In this document: piece by piece, positions 52,541-63,480 of the stretch
Layout of the letters: the number at the start of each line of letters is the position of its first letter
How positions within the stretch are numbered: the first letter of the stretch is position 1
NCBI GenBank assembly: GCA_963575745.1
Contig: CAUYUJ010017866.1
Location: 62,001 to 126,000, forward strand
DNA: 64,000 nt
Direction: 5' to 3'
Source of the DNA: Prorocentrum cordatum
Lineage: Eukaryota > Sar > Dinophyceae > Prorocentrales > Prorocentraceae
Program-made: the position numbers and the translations under genes
Notes under the pieces: generated by a model
Told to the model about the DNA's origin: nothing
The model's database searches: none
Seen by the model: the letters and a program-made list of their open reading frames with translations, nothing else

Positions 52541-52915
52541 GTGCGCCCTGCTCTGGCAGGAGGGGCGGGGGGGTGAGGGAGAGGGGGCAGGGAGGGGACC
52601 CTGACTCGGGGTGCCTGCTCTGGCAGGAGGAGCGGGGGGGGGAGGGAGAGGAGGCACAGGGAGGACCCTGACTCGCGGTGCGCCCTGCTCTGGCAGGAGG
52701 GGCGGGGGGGGGGAGAGGGGGCAGGGGGCAGGGAGGGGACCCGGCCTCGGGGTGCGCCCTGCTCTGGCAGGAGGAGCGAGGGGGTGAGGGAGAGGAGGCA
52801 GGGGGAGGACCTGACTCGCGGTGCGCCCTGCTCTGGCAGGAGGGGCGGGGGGGGGAAGAGGAGAGGAGGCAGGGAGGGGACAAGGTCTCGGGATGCGCCC
52901 TGCTCTGGGCGACGT
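52541..52915 (+). repeat. Tandem repeat of about 70 bp, six copies
   Basis: GTGCGCCCTGCTCTGGCAGG recurs near 52541, 52611, 52679, 52756, 52821 and 52896, separated by GGGCGGGGGGG and GGGAGAGGAGGCAGGGAGG. The Pro/Ser-rich minus frames are products of the repeat. A GGGAGAGGAGGAA purine tract follows at 53218-53350. Confidence 0.85.
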
Positions 52916-53416
52916 CGGTGCGCAAAGGCGGAGGTGCCCGCCCTGCTCTTCTCGGGCTCCTCGGCTGCCGTTTTGCATTCGCCCTGCTTTTCCGCCGCTG
53001 GGTCCGCCTTGCTTTTAGGGATGCCCGTCTGCTTTGTGGACTGTATCGCGGAGAGATCTTCCGCAGGATTGCGGAACTGGTCACAAACGTATGGCGGACA
53101 TGCCCGCTTCATTTTTCCGAGTCGTATTTTTCCGCCCTATTTGTTTGCATCTTCTGGGATGCATTTCCGACACAGTTCTAACCCAGATAGTAAACCAACG
53201 TACGGCGAATCCAGAGTGAGGGGAGGGAGAGAGGGAGAGGAGGAAGGGACAGGAGGGAGAGGAAGAAGGGAGAGGAGGAAGGGAGAAACAGGGAGAGGAG
53301 GAAGGGAGAGGAGGGAAGGAGAGGAGGAAGGAAGAGGAGGGCGGGAGAGAGCTAGGTGCGCTCGCGCCATATCTGACATTCGATCCCTCTCTCCCATCCC
53401 TTCCCACTGCGCTTAT

Positions 53417-53577
53417 GTCGGGCCTGCCCCTCTACAGGAGGAAAGTTCAAAAATAGTCAAAACCAGTCTGGTGACGATGTTTCGACTATCTGTTGGCTAC
53501 TCTGGAGCATTGTTTGCGCTTCTCTTTTTTTGTTGATTTTGTCATCCAAAATCTGCCTGTAGGGGGACATGCCCGAC
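53417..53577 (+). mobile_element. Complete 161-bp MITE-like element with 22-bp terminal inverted repeats
   Basis: The left end GTCGGGCCTGCCCC.CTACAGG pairs with the right end CCTGTAGGGGGACATGCCCGAC at 19 of 22 positions. The inside is AT-rich with TTCAAAAATAGTCAAAACC and no ORF. Relatives at 4121, 43223 and 63880. TSD not clear. Confidence 0.75.
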
Positions 53578-53814
53578 CTAACACTGCGCTGACTCTTTCT
53601 CTATCCGCGAACGCGTGCTCTATCAGGCGATCCCAAACATGGATCAAGGGGGCGTGGATCAGCGACGGGTCCCGTTTCCATGGGCAATCGCTGATTTCCG
53701 CCGCCGAGCGAGGCGGCCCCGGCCGCACTTTGGGGAGCGCGCCTCCCCCGATCCATGGATTTGGCGACCGCGCGCCACATCCATGGATCGCTAATCCATG
53801 CTTGCGCGCCCCCG

Positions 53815-54335
53815 AGAGGAGGAGGAGGAGGAGGAGGAGGAGGAGAGGAGGAGGAGGAGGAGGAGGGAGGAGGAGGAGGAGGAGGAGGAGGAGGAGGAGG
53901 AGGAGGAGGAGGAGGAGGAGGAGGAGAGGAGGAGGAGGAGGGAGGAGGAGGAGGAGGAGGAGGAGGAGGAGGAGGAGGAGAGGGAGGAGGAGGAGGAGGA
54001 GGAGGAGAGGAGGAGGAGGAGGAGGAGGAGGAGGAGAGGAGAGGAGGAGGAGGAGGAGGAGGAGGAGGAGGAGGGAGGAGGGAGAGGAGGAGGAGGAGGA
54101 GGAGGAGGAGGAGGAGGGAGGAGGAGGAGGGAGGAGGAGGAGGAGAGGAGGAGGAGGAGGAGGAGGAGAGGGAGGAGGAGGAGGAGGAGGAGGAAGGAGG
54201 AGGAGGCGGAGGCGGAGGCGGAGGCGGAGGCGGCGAGGCGAGGCGGAGGCGGAGCGGAGGCGAGGCGGAGGCGGAGGCGGAGAGAGGAGGAGGAGGAGGG
54301 AGGAGGAGGAGGAGGAGGGAGGAGGAGGAGGACTG
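53815..54335 (+). repeat. (GGA)n tract of 520 bp with a GGAGGC segment
   Basis: Almost uninterrupted GGA/GGAG units, changing to GGCGGA near 54205-54290. The spacer 54336-54545 has CACCACCACCCC and GC-rich sequence with a coding look in two frames (for example LLVRETFARKLCCGAP), which I cannot assign. Confidence 0.95.
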
Positions 54336-54555
54336 CGCGCCCCCGACTGTAGCCACCACCACCCCGGCGCCCTGCACCTCCCCCAAGGCCTTCCGCTTCG
54401 AGCTGGCCCTCGGCCGCGGCTGCTCGTGCGGGAGACGTTCGCGCGCAAGCTCTGCTGCGGCGCCCCCGCGCCGGCTTCCAGGGTCTGAGCGGGCCCCTTT
54501 CGGGTGTCGGCTGCACGCAGGAGTGGCCCTTCGCCGGAGTAACTCCTCGTCGTCC

Positions 54556-54720
54556 TCCTCCTCGTCTTCGTCGTCCTCCTCTCCTCCTCCTCCTCTCCTC
54601 TCCTCCTCCCTCCTCCTCCTCCTCCTCCTCCTCCTCCTTCTCCTCCTCCTCCTCCTCCTCCTCCTCCTCCTCCTCCTCCTCCTCCTCCTCCTCCCTCCTC
54701 CCTCCTCCTTCTTCCCTCCT
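54556..54720 (-). repeat. (CCT)n tract facing the GGA tract
   Basis: CTCCTC repeats in opposite orientation to 53815-54335, so the two arms could pair as a long imperfect hairpin. Confidence 0.9.
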
Positions 54721-55419
54721 CCCCCTCGATCACTGAACAAATGCGAAGCGGTAGCAACGGCTTGCGCGCCTGGATTTGGTCCCCGCGCGGCCCCCCCAAA
54801 ACCGCGCACCAAAGATCACACTTACCCAGGATCGCTCTCACGTGTAGTCGATTGTCTCTTCCCGCGCTATGTTCCGTCCCGCGCCGTGCCTCAATTCGCC
54901 TCGGGTGCACCCCGTCGCTTGTGGACCCGAGGTGGGCTGTCTTGGACCACGTGACGCCCGCTGGCTTGAAGAAGTTATTGCCGACTTGAAACTCCAAAAA
55001 ACTGGCCCCATCGTGTTATGCGCAATCGGAAACAGAGAGCTGCGACATATGAGAAGGAGGCGGAGGAGGACGAGGCGGGGAGGAGGAGGAGGAGCAGGAG
55101 GAGGAGGAAGAGGAGGAGGGGGAGGAGGTGGCCGGTGAGCAAGAGGGCGAGGACGAGGAAGTAGGACGAGGACGAACAGCAGCAGCAGCAGGAACTGCAG
55201 TGGAACGAGTGGGAGGAGCAGGACGACCAGGGGAAGGCGGAGGAGGATAAATGAGGGGCGCGACAACGATGAAACGGGGCACGGATCCAAAAAAGTAGCC
55301 CGCGCTGGGGCGAGAGTATTTCTGAAATCTTGTGTGTGTGCGGCAAAAAACAATACGCGGAGAGAGCTGGAGATCTTTTGCGCAGGGTCAGGGGAGAGAG
55401 GGGGGTAGTATTCAAAATG

Positions 55420-55540
55420 TGTAGTTGTGGACCGTCGCCGTCGCCGTCGCCGTTGCCGTCGCCGTCGCTGTCGCCGTCGCCGTCGCCGTGGCCGCCGCGG
55501 CCGCCGCTGCCTCCGCGGCCGCGGCGTCGTCGTCGTCGTC

Positions 55541-55577
<37 letters not shown>

Positions 55578-55900
55578 TCTTTGTTTCCACTTTGTGGCCT
55601 TGGTTTATGCTTGGGTTCACGCACGAGCCAGCAGCAGCCACGCCCCGAAGGTGCAGCGCTCCGGCGTGGGGTCACTGGGCGCGGCCTCGAGGACAGCCGC
55701 GCCATGTCAGCCCGCGCGCGCTCGGGCGCGCGCGGTCGTGGGCAGCCCTTCGCTGGAGACGACAACGACGGACGCGGTCATGCAGGCCTCCTTCTCGTCG
55801 CTCCTCCTCCTTCTCCGCCTCTTTCCCCTCCGCCTCCTCGTCCTCGTCCTCCTCTTCCTCCTCCTCCTCCTGCTCCTCCTCCTCCTCCTTTTTTTACATC
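55420..55900 (+). repeat. (GTCGCC)n, (GTC)n and CTCCTC microsatellites
   Basis: GTCGCC repeats 55431-55495, CGTCGTC 55520-55575, CTCCTCC 55800-55890. One minus frame reads poly-Thr. No gene. Confidence 0.85.
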
Positions 55901-56940
55901 CGCGAAGCTACCCACATACACCACTGGGGTAGGGTGAGTCCCCCTGGGGGAAACAAAGAGAACGTAGGGCGAACAACCGGTGAGCCACGCTGAACAACGG
56001 CTCAGCAATCACGCAACACCCCTCGCTGCTCCAGCAGCTGTGTGAAACCAGAGGCTGGCAGCACAACAGTGAGCGAGCACCTCATAAGAGGTTCGCTGTG
56101 GGTGCTGACGGGTGGTTTCCGCCAGACAGAGACCCACAAAGGTGTAAAAACAGAAATTCTAATCAGTCGGAGCCTGATTCGGGCCGGCTTTTGTTCAGTC
56201 GAGCTAGCTGCCTGCGTCGCGATGCTTTAGGGCTGTACCATACGTGCGCTGGCTTGAGCGCTGGTGTTTGGGTATTTTCTTCAAGATGCTCCTCATCGGT
56301 GAATGCAGGGTACACTACGTGGAGCGTGCTTGCCCATCCTCGTCTTCGCGAGCGGTTTGGCATGCGGCTTGCTCTGTTCATCCTCAGTCGTTTTGCCGTG
56401 GTGCCTGTGTGATTCCCCTTAGGGGACCTGCGGCATTGGATGCTGGGGCGGCGGTGCGGGCTTTACGCTTTTGTTTCATATTTACAGTTTGCGGGATGTC
56501 TTGTGCTTGTCGCTTCTTCTGTGGCGATGTTATATCTTCGTGTCCTCATACCCGCACGGTATATTACAGTTCGGGCCCGTATGCGTGTCCAGTGTTGGAG
56601 GTGACGCAATTCCACGGTTGCACTGTGGTGCTGCGCAGCTCTATGCATTGGGCGTATTCGGTGGCGATCGGCTTGGATATCTTGATTGTTTTTGTTGGTC
56701 GTATGCCCCACCGTCGTACTACATGTGTGTGCTGGTTTCGTGGTACCACTACGTCAAACTCGCCGTGGCTCGCTGGTTGTGTTGTTTACTGGGCCCCGCC
56801 ATAGATTCACGCGTGTATGGCGTTGGCGAGGGCGCGGTGCAGCATGTTTGCCGTAAGGTGCTTTGGGTCGTCCTCGAAGTCTTCATGGTGTTCGGGCTGG
56901 CCACGTCCGCCCAGATTTGCTGCGCATTGTCGATTTGAAA
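55900..56940. other. Low-repeat stretch without recognised gene
   Basis: Composition is less GC-rich than its surroundings. Two long overlapping plus-strand frames (56244-56804, 56471-56938) are rich in Cys, Trp and Tyr, which is typical of non-coding frames. No family motif is visible on either strand. Confidence 0.4.
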
Positions 56941-57230
56941 CATCCTCCTCCTCCTTCTCCTCCTCCTCCTCCTCTTCATCCTCCTCTTCCTCCTCCTCCG
57001 CCTCCTCCTCCACCTCCCCGTCCGCCTCCTCCTCCTCCTCCTCCTCCTCCTCCTCCCTCCTCTCCTCCTCCTCCTCCTCCTCCTCCTCCTCCTCCTCCTC
57101 CTCCTCCTCCTCCTCCTCCTCCTCCTCCTCCTCCTCCTCCTCCTCCTCCTCCTCCTCCTCCTCCTCCTCCTCCTCCCCCCTCCTCCTCTTTTTCCTCCTC
57201 CTCCTCCTTTCCTCCTCCCCCTTCTCCTCT
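56940..57230 (-). repeat. (CCT)n tract of 290 bp
   Basis: CTCCTC repeats, with a nearly pure core from 57065 to 57175. Confidence 0.95.
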
Positions 57231-58519
57231 TCGTGGCTGCGGACGGTTTTGCTCCTGCATCGGGCGCCGTCAACCCCAGGAGGAGGGTAAGAAAAACCAG
57301 GAGGTGCTGAGAAAGAAGAAGGACCAGAAAATAGGCAGCCTGTGGACGGGGGGGCGGTGAAGCTGATGGCGCCTGTGTGCGCCAGCGGCAGGCTGTGCGG
57401 GTGCGGGTGCGGGTGTGGTCCGAGCGTGGACGCGGGTGTTGGGGGGGAAGTGGGCATTGGCGCTGTGGACACGACAGCGCGACGGGCGGCGGTGAGGTGT
57501 GCGCGGCTGAGGGCGGGAGGGCGCGCGAGGTGGCAAGAAGCAGGGCGGGGGGGAGGAGGTGGCCCGAGCGGGGGCCACCACCATCCGAGGTGGGGGAGTG
57601 GTGGCTTCCTCGGCGTGGCTCTTGAGTTGGGTTCGGTCAAGTGGTCCACGGCCGCCGTGGGGCTGATACCCCCACGGCGGTAATTATGTGACGATGCTGG
57701 CCCGTGGGGCCGTGGGTCTCCCCCATCCTCCCCATCGCACGCACCCCGACCTTCCCTGTCCCTGGAGTGGCGCTGTTAGGGTGGGAGGGCGGTGAAGGCT
57801 GCAGGCAGAGGAGGCGAGGGAGGGGCAGGTTGGTGACGGCCCGAGGATCCTTAGGAGTGGATGGTGAGGGGACCGCTGGTGAGGGCAAGATGCAGGTAGA
57901 GGTCAAGCTCGGAGCAGCAAGGAGTGCCGCTGTTGACGCGAGGGTCGTCGTAGGACAGGAAGTAGCAGAGGTGGACACATGCGTGAGAAGAGGCGGCGTG
58001 GGAGGCTGGCGGCGCCTTGCTGGACGCCCTGGATGAGGCACGGGGCGGTGAGGAGTGTTGGAATGCGCTATCCCTTCACCGCTAGTGGGTGTGGATGCTG
58101 CCGCTGCGTTGTCGCGTGGTGGCTGGTGCTGCTTTTGCCAAGGTGGCAGTGAGTGCGCAGGCTGGCGACCGGAGGGCCAGATAGGAGGTGTGGAAAGTAA
58201 ATGTCGCCAGCTGAGCGGTGGTCGTGCCGACGTGGAGCGAAACTGGAGGAGGCATGGGCAAGCTGCGCCCTGCGGGGGCGGCTGCAGCTGAAGAGGTGTG
58301 ACGCTGGGAGATGTGGCATTGATGCTGGTGCTCCTCACGGTGAGGGTGGCCCGAGCCACGGGTCCTGCAGGCAGCATACGGCAGGGATTCGTGGTTGCCC
58401 AGCTGTGCTGGGGTCGTTGCTGCGAATGCGGCTGTTCCCTGTACGGGGCATCCGCACTTCCCCGGATTGGAGTCCGGAGGGTGGAAGCAGCGTCGGTGGG
58501 TTGAGTCGAGTTGATAGGA

Positions 58520-59320
58520 CTATTGGAGCTGGTCGTGGTTGCCGTCGCCGGACCCTGTGTCCGCAGTTGGCCTGCTGTGGGCCTCGTGCTGGTTGGTCAG
58601 ACTGTGTATAGGTCTTTCGTGGTAGATGGTGCGATACACGATGTCGTGCACCACCCTGCGGTTCTCGTCCAGGTCCTCCGTGTCCATGGACAGGCGGAGG
58701 TTCACAGTGGTGTCTGTGATGCTGGCGACGTACGCTTCGTGCTCGATCATGCGGCTTGGGTCCATTCTCTCGGTGTGGCAGCGCGGTGAGTCGGGGTCCT
58801 CGCCGTGTTCGCGTGCCTGGTGTGTGACGTCGTTCGTTATCCGCTCGCCCCATGCCCAGTGGCCCGTGGGTGTCCACTCCCTCGGGTTGGGGGGCGGCTG
58901 AATCCAGGTGATGTGGATGTTCTCGCCCTTGTGGATGGCGAGGGGCATGTCCTTGTGCTTGCTGTCCGCTGGGATCCAGTCCTCGTAAGCCTTGCGGACC
59001 TGATTGACGTCGCCGTCTGGGTGGGCCGAAACCGTCCTGAAGAAGGCCGTGACGGGGAAGTCTCCTCCTTGTGTCGCACCTCGTGCCTGCTCTTGGGCGG
59101 GTAGTCTTGGGCTTCCCTGGACGTCGGTAGGGTCGAGCTCGTTCTGGCTGATGGTGTTCGTCTGCTCTGTGCCACCCATCTTGCCGTCACTGCTGCCTGG
59201 TCCGAGGGTAGTCTGTGCCCTGGTGGGGTTGGCCGCTGTCGGCGCCCCGGGCCGAGGCCTCGGCGTGCGCGTGCTGGCGGCGGCTGCTCGGCCTGCGGTG
59301 GCGACGGTCGGACAGCCCAT
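58520..59320 (-). CDS. ORF of 266 codons, unknown
   Basis: Reads MGCPTVATAGRAAAASTRTP; the central and C-terminal parts have a protein-like composition (DVNQVRKAYEDWIPADSKHK, ENIHITWIQPPPNPREWTP, MIEHEAYVASITDTTVNLRL). No signal peptide, membrane segment or known motif. Upstream the same frame stays open (PPYVVACA) for a short way. Downstream on this strand other frames remain open to 57637 but are Pro/Ser-rich and unconvincing. It could be a gag-like ORF of a retroelement or a host exon. Confidence 0.35.
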   Translation of the reverse strand: MGCPTVATAGRAAAASTRTPRPRPGAPTAANPTRAQTTLGPGSSDGKMGGTEQTNTISQNELDPTDVQGSPRLPAQEQARGATQGGDFPVTAFFRTVSAHPDGDVNQVRKAYEDWIPADSKHKDMPLAIHKGENIHITWIQPPPNPREWTPTGHWAWGERITNDVTHQAREHGEDPDSPRCHTERMDPSRMIEHEAYVASITDTTVNLRLSMDTEDLDENRRVVHDIVYRTIYHERPIHSLTNQHEAHSRPTADTGSGDGNHDQLQ

Positions 59321-60037
59321 AGCGCAGGCGACGACGTACGGGGGCCCCCCTCCAGTTCGGCCACCCTCCTGGGCCTCAGGGCCTCGCTTGACTTCATCTG
59401 AAGAGCCGTGTCTCCGAAAGCCAAGCGTTTCAACAGGTTCACCAGGTTTCAGAAGTACCTCTTAAGGAGCTGAGGTTGCTGCTCAGGATCGTGGACCACC
59501 GATCGAGCAGAGAGGGCGGGGTGCTTGTGTGACGGGGCGTGTGGGTGCGGGGAGAGGGACACGACCCGCCACAGGCTCTACAGTTATCAGCTACCCCAGG
59601 TGGTGGAAGCCAGGGGGCATGCCGATGTCTCCCCCAAGTTTATCCAGCCCGCGCTTGCTGAGCCCGAACCACTTGATTTTCACCGCGGGCGTTTTCAGTT
59701 TCCAGGAAAGTGGCTTGCCTAGCCCGTCGATCTCGTTCGAGGTTGACATGCTGGGCAAGGATGCAAATACCCAAAATTTAGATCCTGAGCAGGTTGCCAA
59801 TCTAACAGGCAAAGCTCGCCTCACCGTTCTAGAGGCCAGACCTGCGCTCTGGATGCGAAGAGCCTCCAGAATTGAGCGCAAGAGCGCCTTCAGAATGGAG
59901 GCCGGACCTCCGTTTTGAAGGTTTTTGACCCTCTGGGCTGCCGCCAGTCGTCCTGGCCCAGCCGCGGGCGCCATGCGCGCGAGGGTGGCGCTGCGGCCGC
60001 GGCGCGTCCTTTCGCGGGCGCTCTCCGCGAGGGCGCC

Positions 60038-60120
60038 ATGGCCACGACCTCGCACCCGGCCGCGCCCGGGGCCCCCGCCGAGCCAGCCGTGGAGGGCCTG
60101 CTGGCGGAACTCAAGGCATG
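60038..60120 (+). CDS. Possible first exon
   Basis: ATG in GCGCCATGG context, then MATTSHPAAPGAPAEPAVEG and LLAELKAW. The Ala/Pro-rich start with a short helix resembles N-termini in GC-rich dinoflagellate genes, but no donor or continuation is certain; beyond 60120 the frame enters a CCCCAT repeat element. Confidence 0.2.
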
Positions 60121-60145
60121 GGAGCGACCGCGACGTCTATCGGTG

Positions 60146-60323
60146 TCGTTTCACCGATCCCCATCCCCATCCCCATCCCCTTCGAGACCCCCGCAAAATT
60201 ACCACCCCAGTTGGGGATACACCCCTCGAAACCCGAAGGGAACGACCTATATCCCCATCTACGGGGGTAAATCGGCCAGTGTGGCCCAGGCCACGCCGCC
60301 GGGGATGGGGATCGATTAAACGA
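60146..60323. mobile_element. MITE-like element of 178 bp with inverted ends
   Basis: TCGTTT, 3 bases, CGATCCCCATCCCC at 60146-60168 is mirrored by GGGGATGGGGATCG, 3 bases, AAACGA at 60301-60323 (20 of 23 positions paired). The inside is Pro/Tyr-coding-looking but short. Confidence 0.6.
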
Positions 60324-60689
60324 TAGTCAGTCTACGACGATGACGGTGACGGCCGTGGTCGGGTGGCAACTGAGTCAGGTTTGAGGCTTCGGGATTCGAG
60401 GCTGGGAGGTCCGAGGTTTTGGGGCGCTCTCGTCGGTTCTGGGCGATTTTTGTTCAGCCTCGGGGTGCGTTCCAGCGGCTGCGCCTCGCTGACAGCGTTC
60501 CGAGGGTGCTGGAATCGTCCCGAACTGCCGCCCGAGAGCCGAGTTATGGTCCGAGGATCAAGGGGCAATGTTAGGGGGGGGGATGAGCTCAGGGGGAGAT
60601 GCGTCGACCCCCCGTCGCCAAGTCATCGCCGATCTGGGGTTCGGTAGCCCACTCCGCCCATGAACAAGGGCTCCCTCGAGGGCGCGAAG

Positions 60690-60830
60690 TTATTCGCGCT
60701 TCGCGCTTCGCGGTCCTCGTTCCTTCTCCCCCTCCTCCTCGTCCTCCTATTCTCCCTTTGGGAGGGCGGCGCGAGAGCGCGAAGTTATTCGCGCTTCGCG
60801 CTTCGCGCAGCGCGAAGCGCGAAGTTGGGA
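60690..60830. repeat. GCGCGAAG palindrome cluster
   Basis: GGCGCGAAGTTATTCGCGCTTCGCGCTTCGCG occurs twice in parts (60695 and 60777). The second copy ends in TTCGCGCTTCGCGC A GCGCGAAGCGCGAA, a near-perfect 14-bp stem with a one-base loop. Related sequence sits at 26630-26730. Confidence 0.7.
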
Positions 60831-60835
60831 GCCCT

Positions 60836-60932
60836 AGATGAACGTGCGGATTCGCTATCGGACGTGCCCATGTGCTTCCGGGTTTCGATGGTTCTCTGCT
60901 GCGTGGAGAGCGTGACGTTCCCGCACCAGCAG
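60836..60932 (+). CDS. Possible exon ending in a GTAAGC donor
   Basis: The plus frame reads DERADSLSDVPMCFRVSMVL then CCVESVTFPHQQ, directly before CAG|GTAAGCGAC. The last 45 bases recur in diverged form at 27871-27925. It may be an exon copy or a dispersed repeat; family unknown. Confidence 0.25.
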
Positions 60933-61959
60933 GTAAGCGACTGCCCTGGGGTCTCAGGCTCGGGTTTCTTCTGGGAGGTTTCTCGCGGGCGAGCTCCTGC
61001 TGTATGGCCGATGCCTCGGCGACGCATCGTCGATGCCGGGCCGATGCTTCCGTCCCCGAGCCCGCCTCCACCTGCCGTTGCCCCTTCCTGAGGGCCAGCG
61101 GCGGCCCGGGGACCAGCCGAGGAGACCCCAGCCGGCCCGGGGAGCAGTCGGCCTCCTATTTGTGGAGGAGCTGACTGTCCTCCCCCTCGGAGCCCCGAGT
61201 TGCGAGGAGTTCTCGGGCGAAACGGGCCAGACCACCTCGCCCGCAGCACCTCGGAGCCCCGAGTTTCGAGGAGGTCTCGGGCGAAACGAAACGCGCCAAG
61301 CCGCCTCGCGCACATGCTCGGAGGCGGCCCAGGGTTTCGAGGCGGGCCCGGGGACCAGCCGAGCAGGCCAGAGGCTGGCGCCCGGGGGAACTAGTCGGCC
61401 TCGCGGCCGTCCACCTCGGGCCTCCCCTTCCGGAGATCCGTCGGAGGTGGATCGACCTCCTACCCGGACACGTCGATTAAGGGATTGGCCGTTTTCGGTT
61501 CGCGAGAGGGCGTCGCGGCCGTCGTTTTGGCGGGTCCAGGTCCGTCGGTTTCGGCCCCGCAGGCCGTCTTCCACGCAGGGGAGGTTTCTGCTTTCCAGGG
61601 AGGCTCTGTCCACCGCCGCATCCGGGCTTTGCTCACCTTTTGCTCGTCTCGCACCGGGCGCTCCGTCGCCCAGCCTCGCGCTCCGGGGCCATCACAGGTC
61701 GATCCAGATCGAGGGCTGCCGCAGGGAGGTGGGGCCCAAGGGCTCCAGCTGCGATGTGTCGCGATGTGGTACGTCTTTGTTTTTCCCAACCCTCCTGCGT
61801 TGGGTACTCGTTTTGAATAGAGCACTGCGGTCTGCGTTCTCCTCCTCCCGCCCCCCCCCCTCTCTTCCCTCCTCCTCTCCTCTCTTGCTTGCCTTCTCCT
61901 CCTCTCTTCGCTCCTCCTCTTCTCTTCTCTTGCCTTTCACGTCATCCCTGGCGGGCTGC

Positions 61960-62515
61960 GATCTGCGGAACTGTCACCACTTTCGAGGGCTGCTGGTGGG
62001 TCCAGCGGAGTGAGGCACCACGGGGACTCAGATTAGACCTCGCCATCCTGGGGGGGGCTGTGTGGCCACTTTCGAGGGCTGCTGGTGGGTCCAGCGGAGT
62101 GAGGCACCACGGGGACTCAGATTAGACCTCGCCATCTCTGGGCGGCTGCGATCTGTGAAACTGTCGCCACTTTCGAGGGCTGCTGGTGGGTCCAGCGGAG
62201 TGAGGCACCACGGGGACTCAGATTAGACCTCGCCATCTCTGGGGGGCTGCGATCTGTGAAACTGTCGCCACTTTCGAGGGTTGCTGGTGGGTCCAGCGGA
62301 GTGAGGCACCACGGGGACTCAGATTAGACCTCGCCATCCCTGTGTGAAACTGTCGCCACTTTCGAGGCTGCTGGTGGGTCCAGCGGAGTGAGGCACCACG
62401 GGGACTCAGATTAGACCTCGCCACCCCTGGGCGGCTGCGATCTGTGAAACTGTCGCCACTTTCGAGGGCTGCTGGTGGGTGGCCAGCGGAGTGAGGCATC
62501 ACGGGGACTCAGATT
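61960..62515 (+). repeat. 101-bp tandem repeat, six copies
   Basis: ACTTTCGAGGGCTGCTGGTG, GGGTCCAGCGGAGTGAGGCA and CCACGGGGACTCAGATTAGA recur with starts near 61982, 62071, 62172, 62273, 62361 and 62461 (spacing 88-101). A duplication of CCCCGAGTT.CGAGGAG.TCTCGGGCGAAAC lies just before, at 61190-61310. Confidence 0.9.
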
Positions 62516-62716
62516 CTGACCACGAGCAATGCTCGCGTGCCCTTGCTCTGCGGTTCGTGCCATCGCTACCGTCCTTCGAGGTTGCCCATCGGGCCCTCTA
62601 ACAAATATATTTACGCATACTGTCGGCCTGCAGCGCCGTGCTGGTGGCTGAAGAAAGGCGCCTGCTCCGCGGTCTTAGCAGCGCGCGGGGCCGAGGCGTA
62701 ATTGCCGACGCTTCCG

Positions 62717-62992
62717 ATGATCAACGGAAACCAGGCCCAGCAACTTTGGACGATGGACAACCGATTGATGATGCGCGACCCCGGCCTTGAGTTTCTTTCC
62801 CGCGGGCCGCCCGCAGACCTGGCGGCGCGCCTGCGAGCGTTCAGCTCCCGCGCTGAAATGTGCGGGAAGGAGGCGGAGAAGCTAGCGGGCGAGCTACGCC
62901 TCGCTCGTTCCTTGCATTCTAAACAAGTTTTATCATGTGGAAGTCTGCGACGGCATGGCGCAGGCAGCGCTGCGGGTTTAGCTCGCGCTTGA
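62717..62992 (+). CDS. Possible coding exon, coiled-coil-like
   Basis: ATG at 62717 gives MINGNQAQQLWTMDNRLMMR, then GPPADLAARLRAFSSRAEMC and GKEAEKLAGELRLARSLHSK, an Ala/Leu/Lys/Glu-rich amphipathic helix. The natural end may be a splice near 62935 rather than the stop at 62992. Composition is protein-like and free of repeats. No family recognised. Confidence 0.35.
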   Translation: MINGNQAQQLWTMDNRLMMRDPGLEFLSRGPPADLAARLRAFSSRAEMCGKEAEKLAGELRLARSLHSKQVLSCGSLRRHGAGSAAGLARA

Positions 62993-63340
62993 AAAACGCG
63001 GCAGTCTTCTGTCTCCTCCCGCCACTTTCATCGTCGTCCTATTCCCCGCCTCACCTTCTCCATGCATGCTGCTGCTTCCGCGATGGCCTTTCGCCCCCCC
63101 CCCGCCCTCCATTCCATCCCTCTACCCCTCGTTCCCGTACCCGTTCTTCTTCGATCCTGGGGCCTCAATCCTCGTTCTTTCGATCGTCGTCCTGTGAATC
63201 GTGCAACGCATGCGCATCCCATGTAGCTTGCACAGCAAATCGCCGCGTCTACACTGTCGCTGTTCCTGCTAATGTTGGCATAGTCCTCTTGCCATTTGAT
63301 GCACGTGGGTTGGGTACGTCGCAGGGTAATTTCCGCAGCG

Positions 63341-63480
63341 TTCGGCTTCGCGCTCCAGGACTCCTGGGACAATCGCAGATCGATGCAGCTCGAAGAATGC
63401 CGCAGAAAGGTGGGGTCCAGCGCTCCCGTCGGGATGTTTCGCGATGTTGTCTTTCTTCTCGCAGGGTCGGATCTCAAGAT
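63341..63480 (+). repeat. Dispersed repeat of about 140 bp, another copy
   Basis: CGCAGATCGATGCAGCTCGAAG, in short form GATCGATGCAGCTCGAA, GCCGCAGAAAGGTGGGGTCC, and CGCGATGTTGTCTTTCTTCTCGCAGG correspond to the copies at 32380 and 61660. Confidence 0.55.

Noticed and set aside
53798-54954. Very long poly-Glu, poly-Arg, poly-Ser and poly-Pro frames on both strands
   Set aside because: All come from GGA/CCT triplet tracts that lack stop codons in any frame. The same applies to tracts at 8.2, 11.8, 28.8 and 57.0 kb.
57360-58380. Pro/Ser/Thr-rich minus-strand frames
   Set aside because: GC-rich sequence with few stops; composition is low-complexity and no start, splice or motif supports them, unlike the neighbouring 58520-59320 frame.
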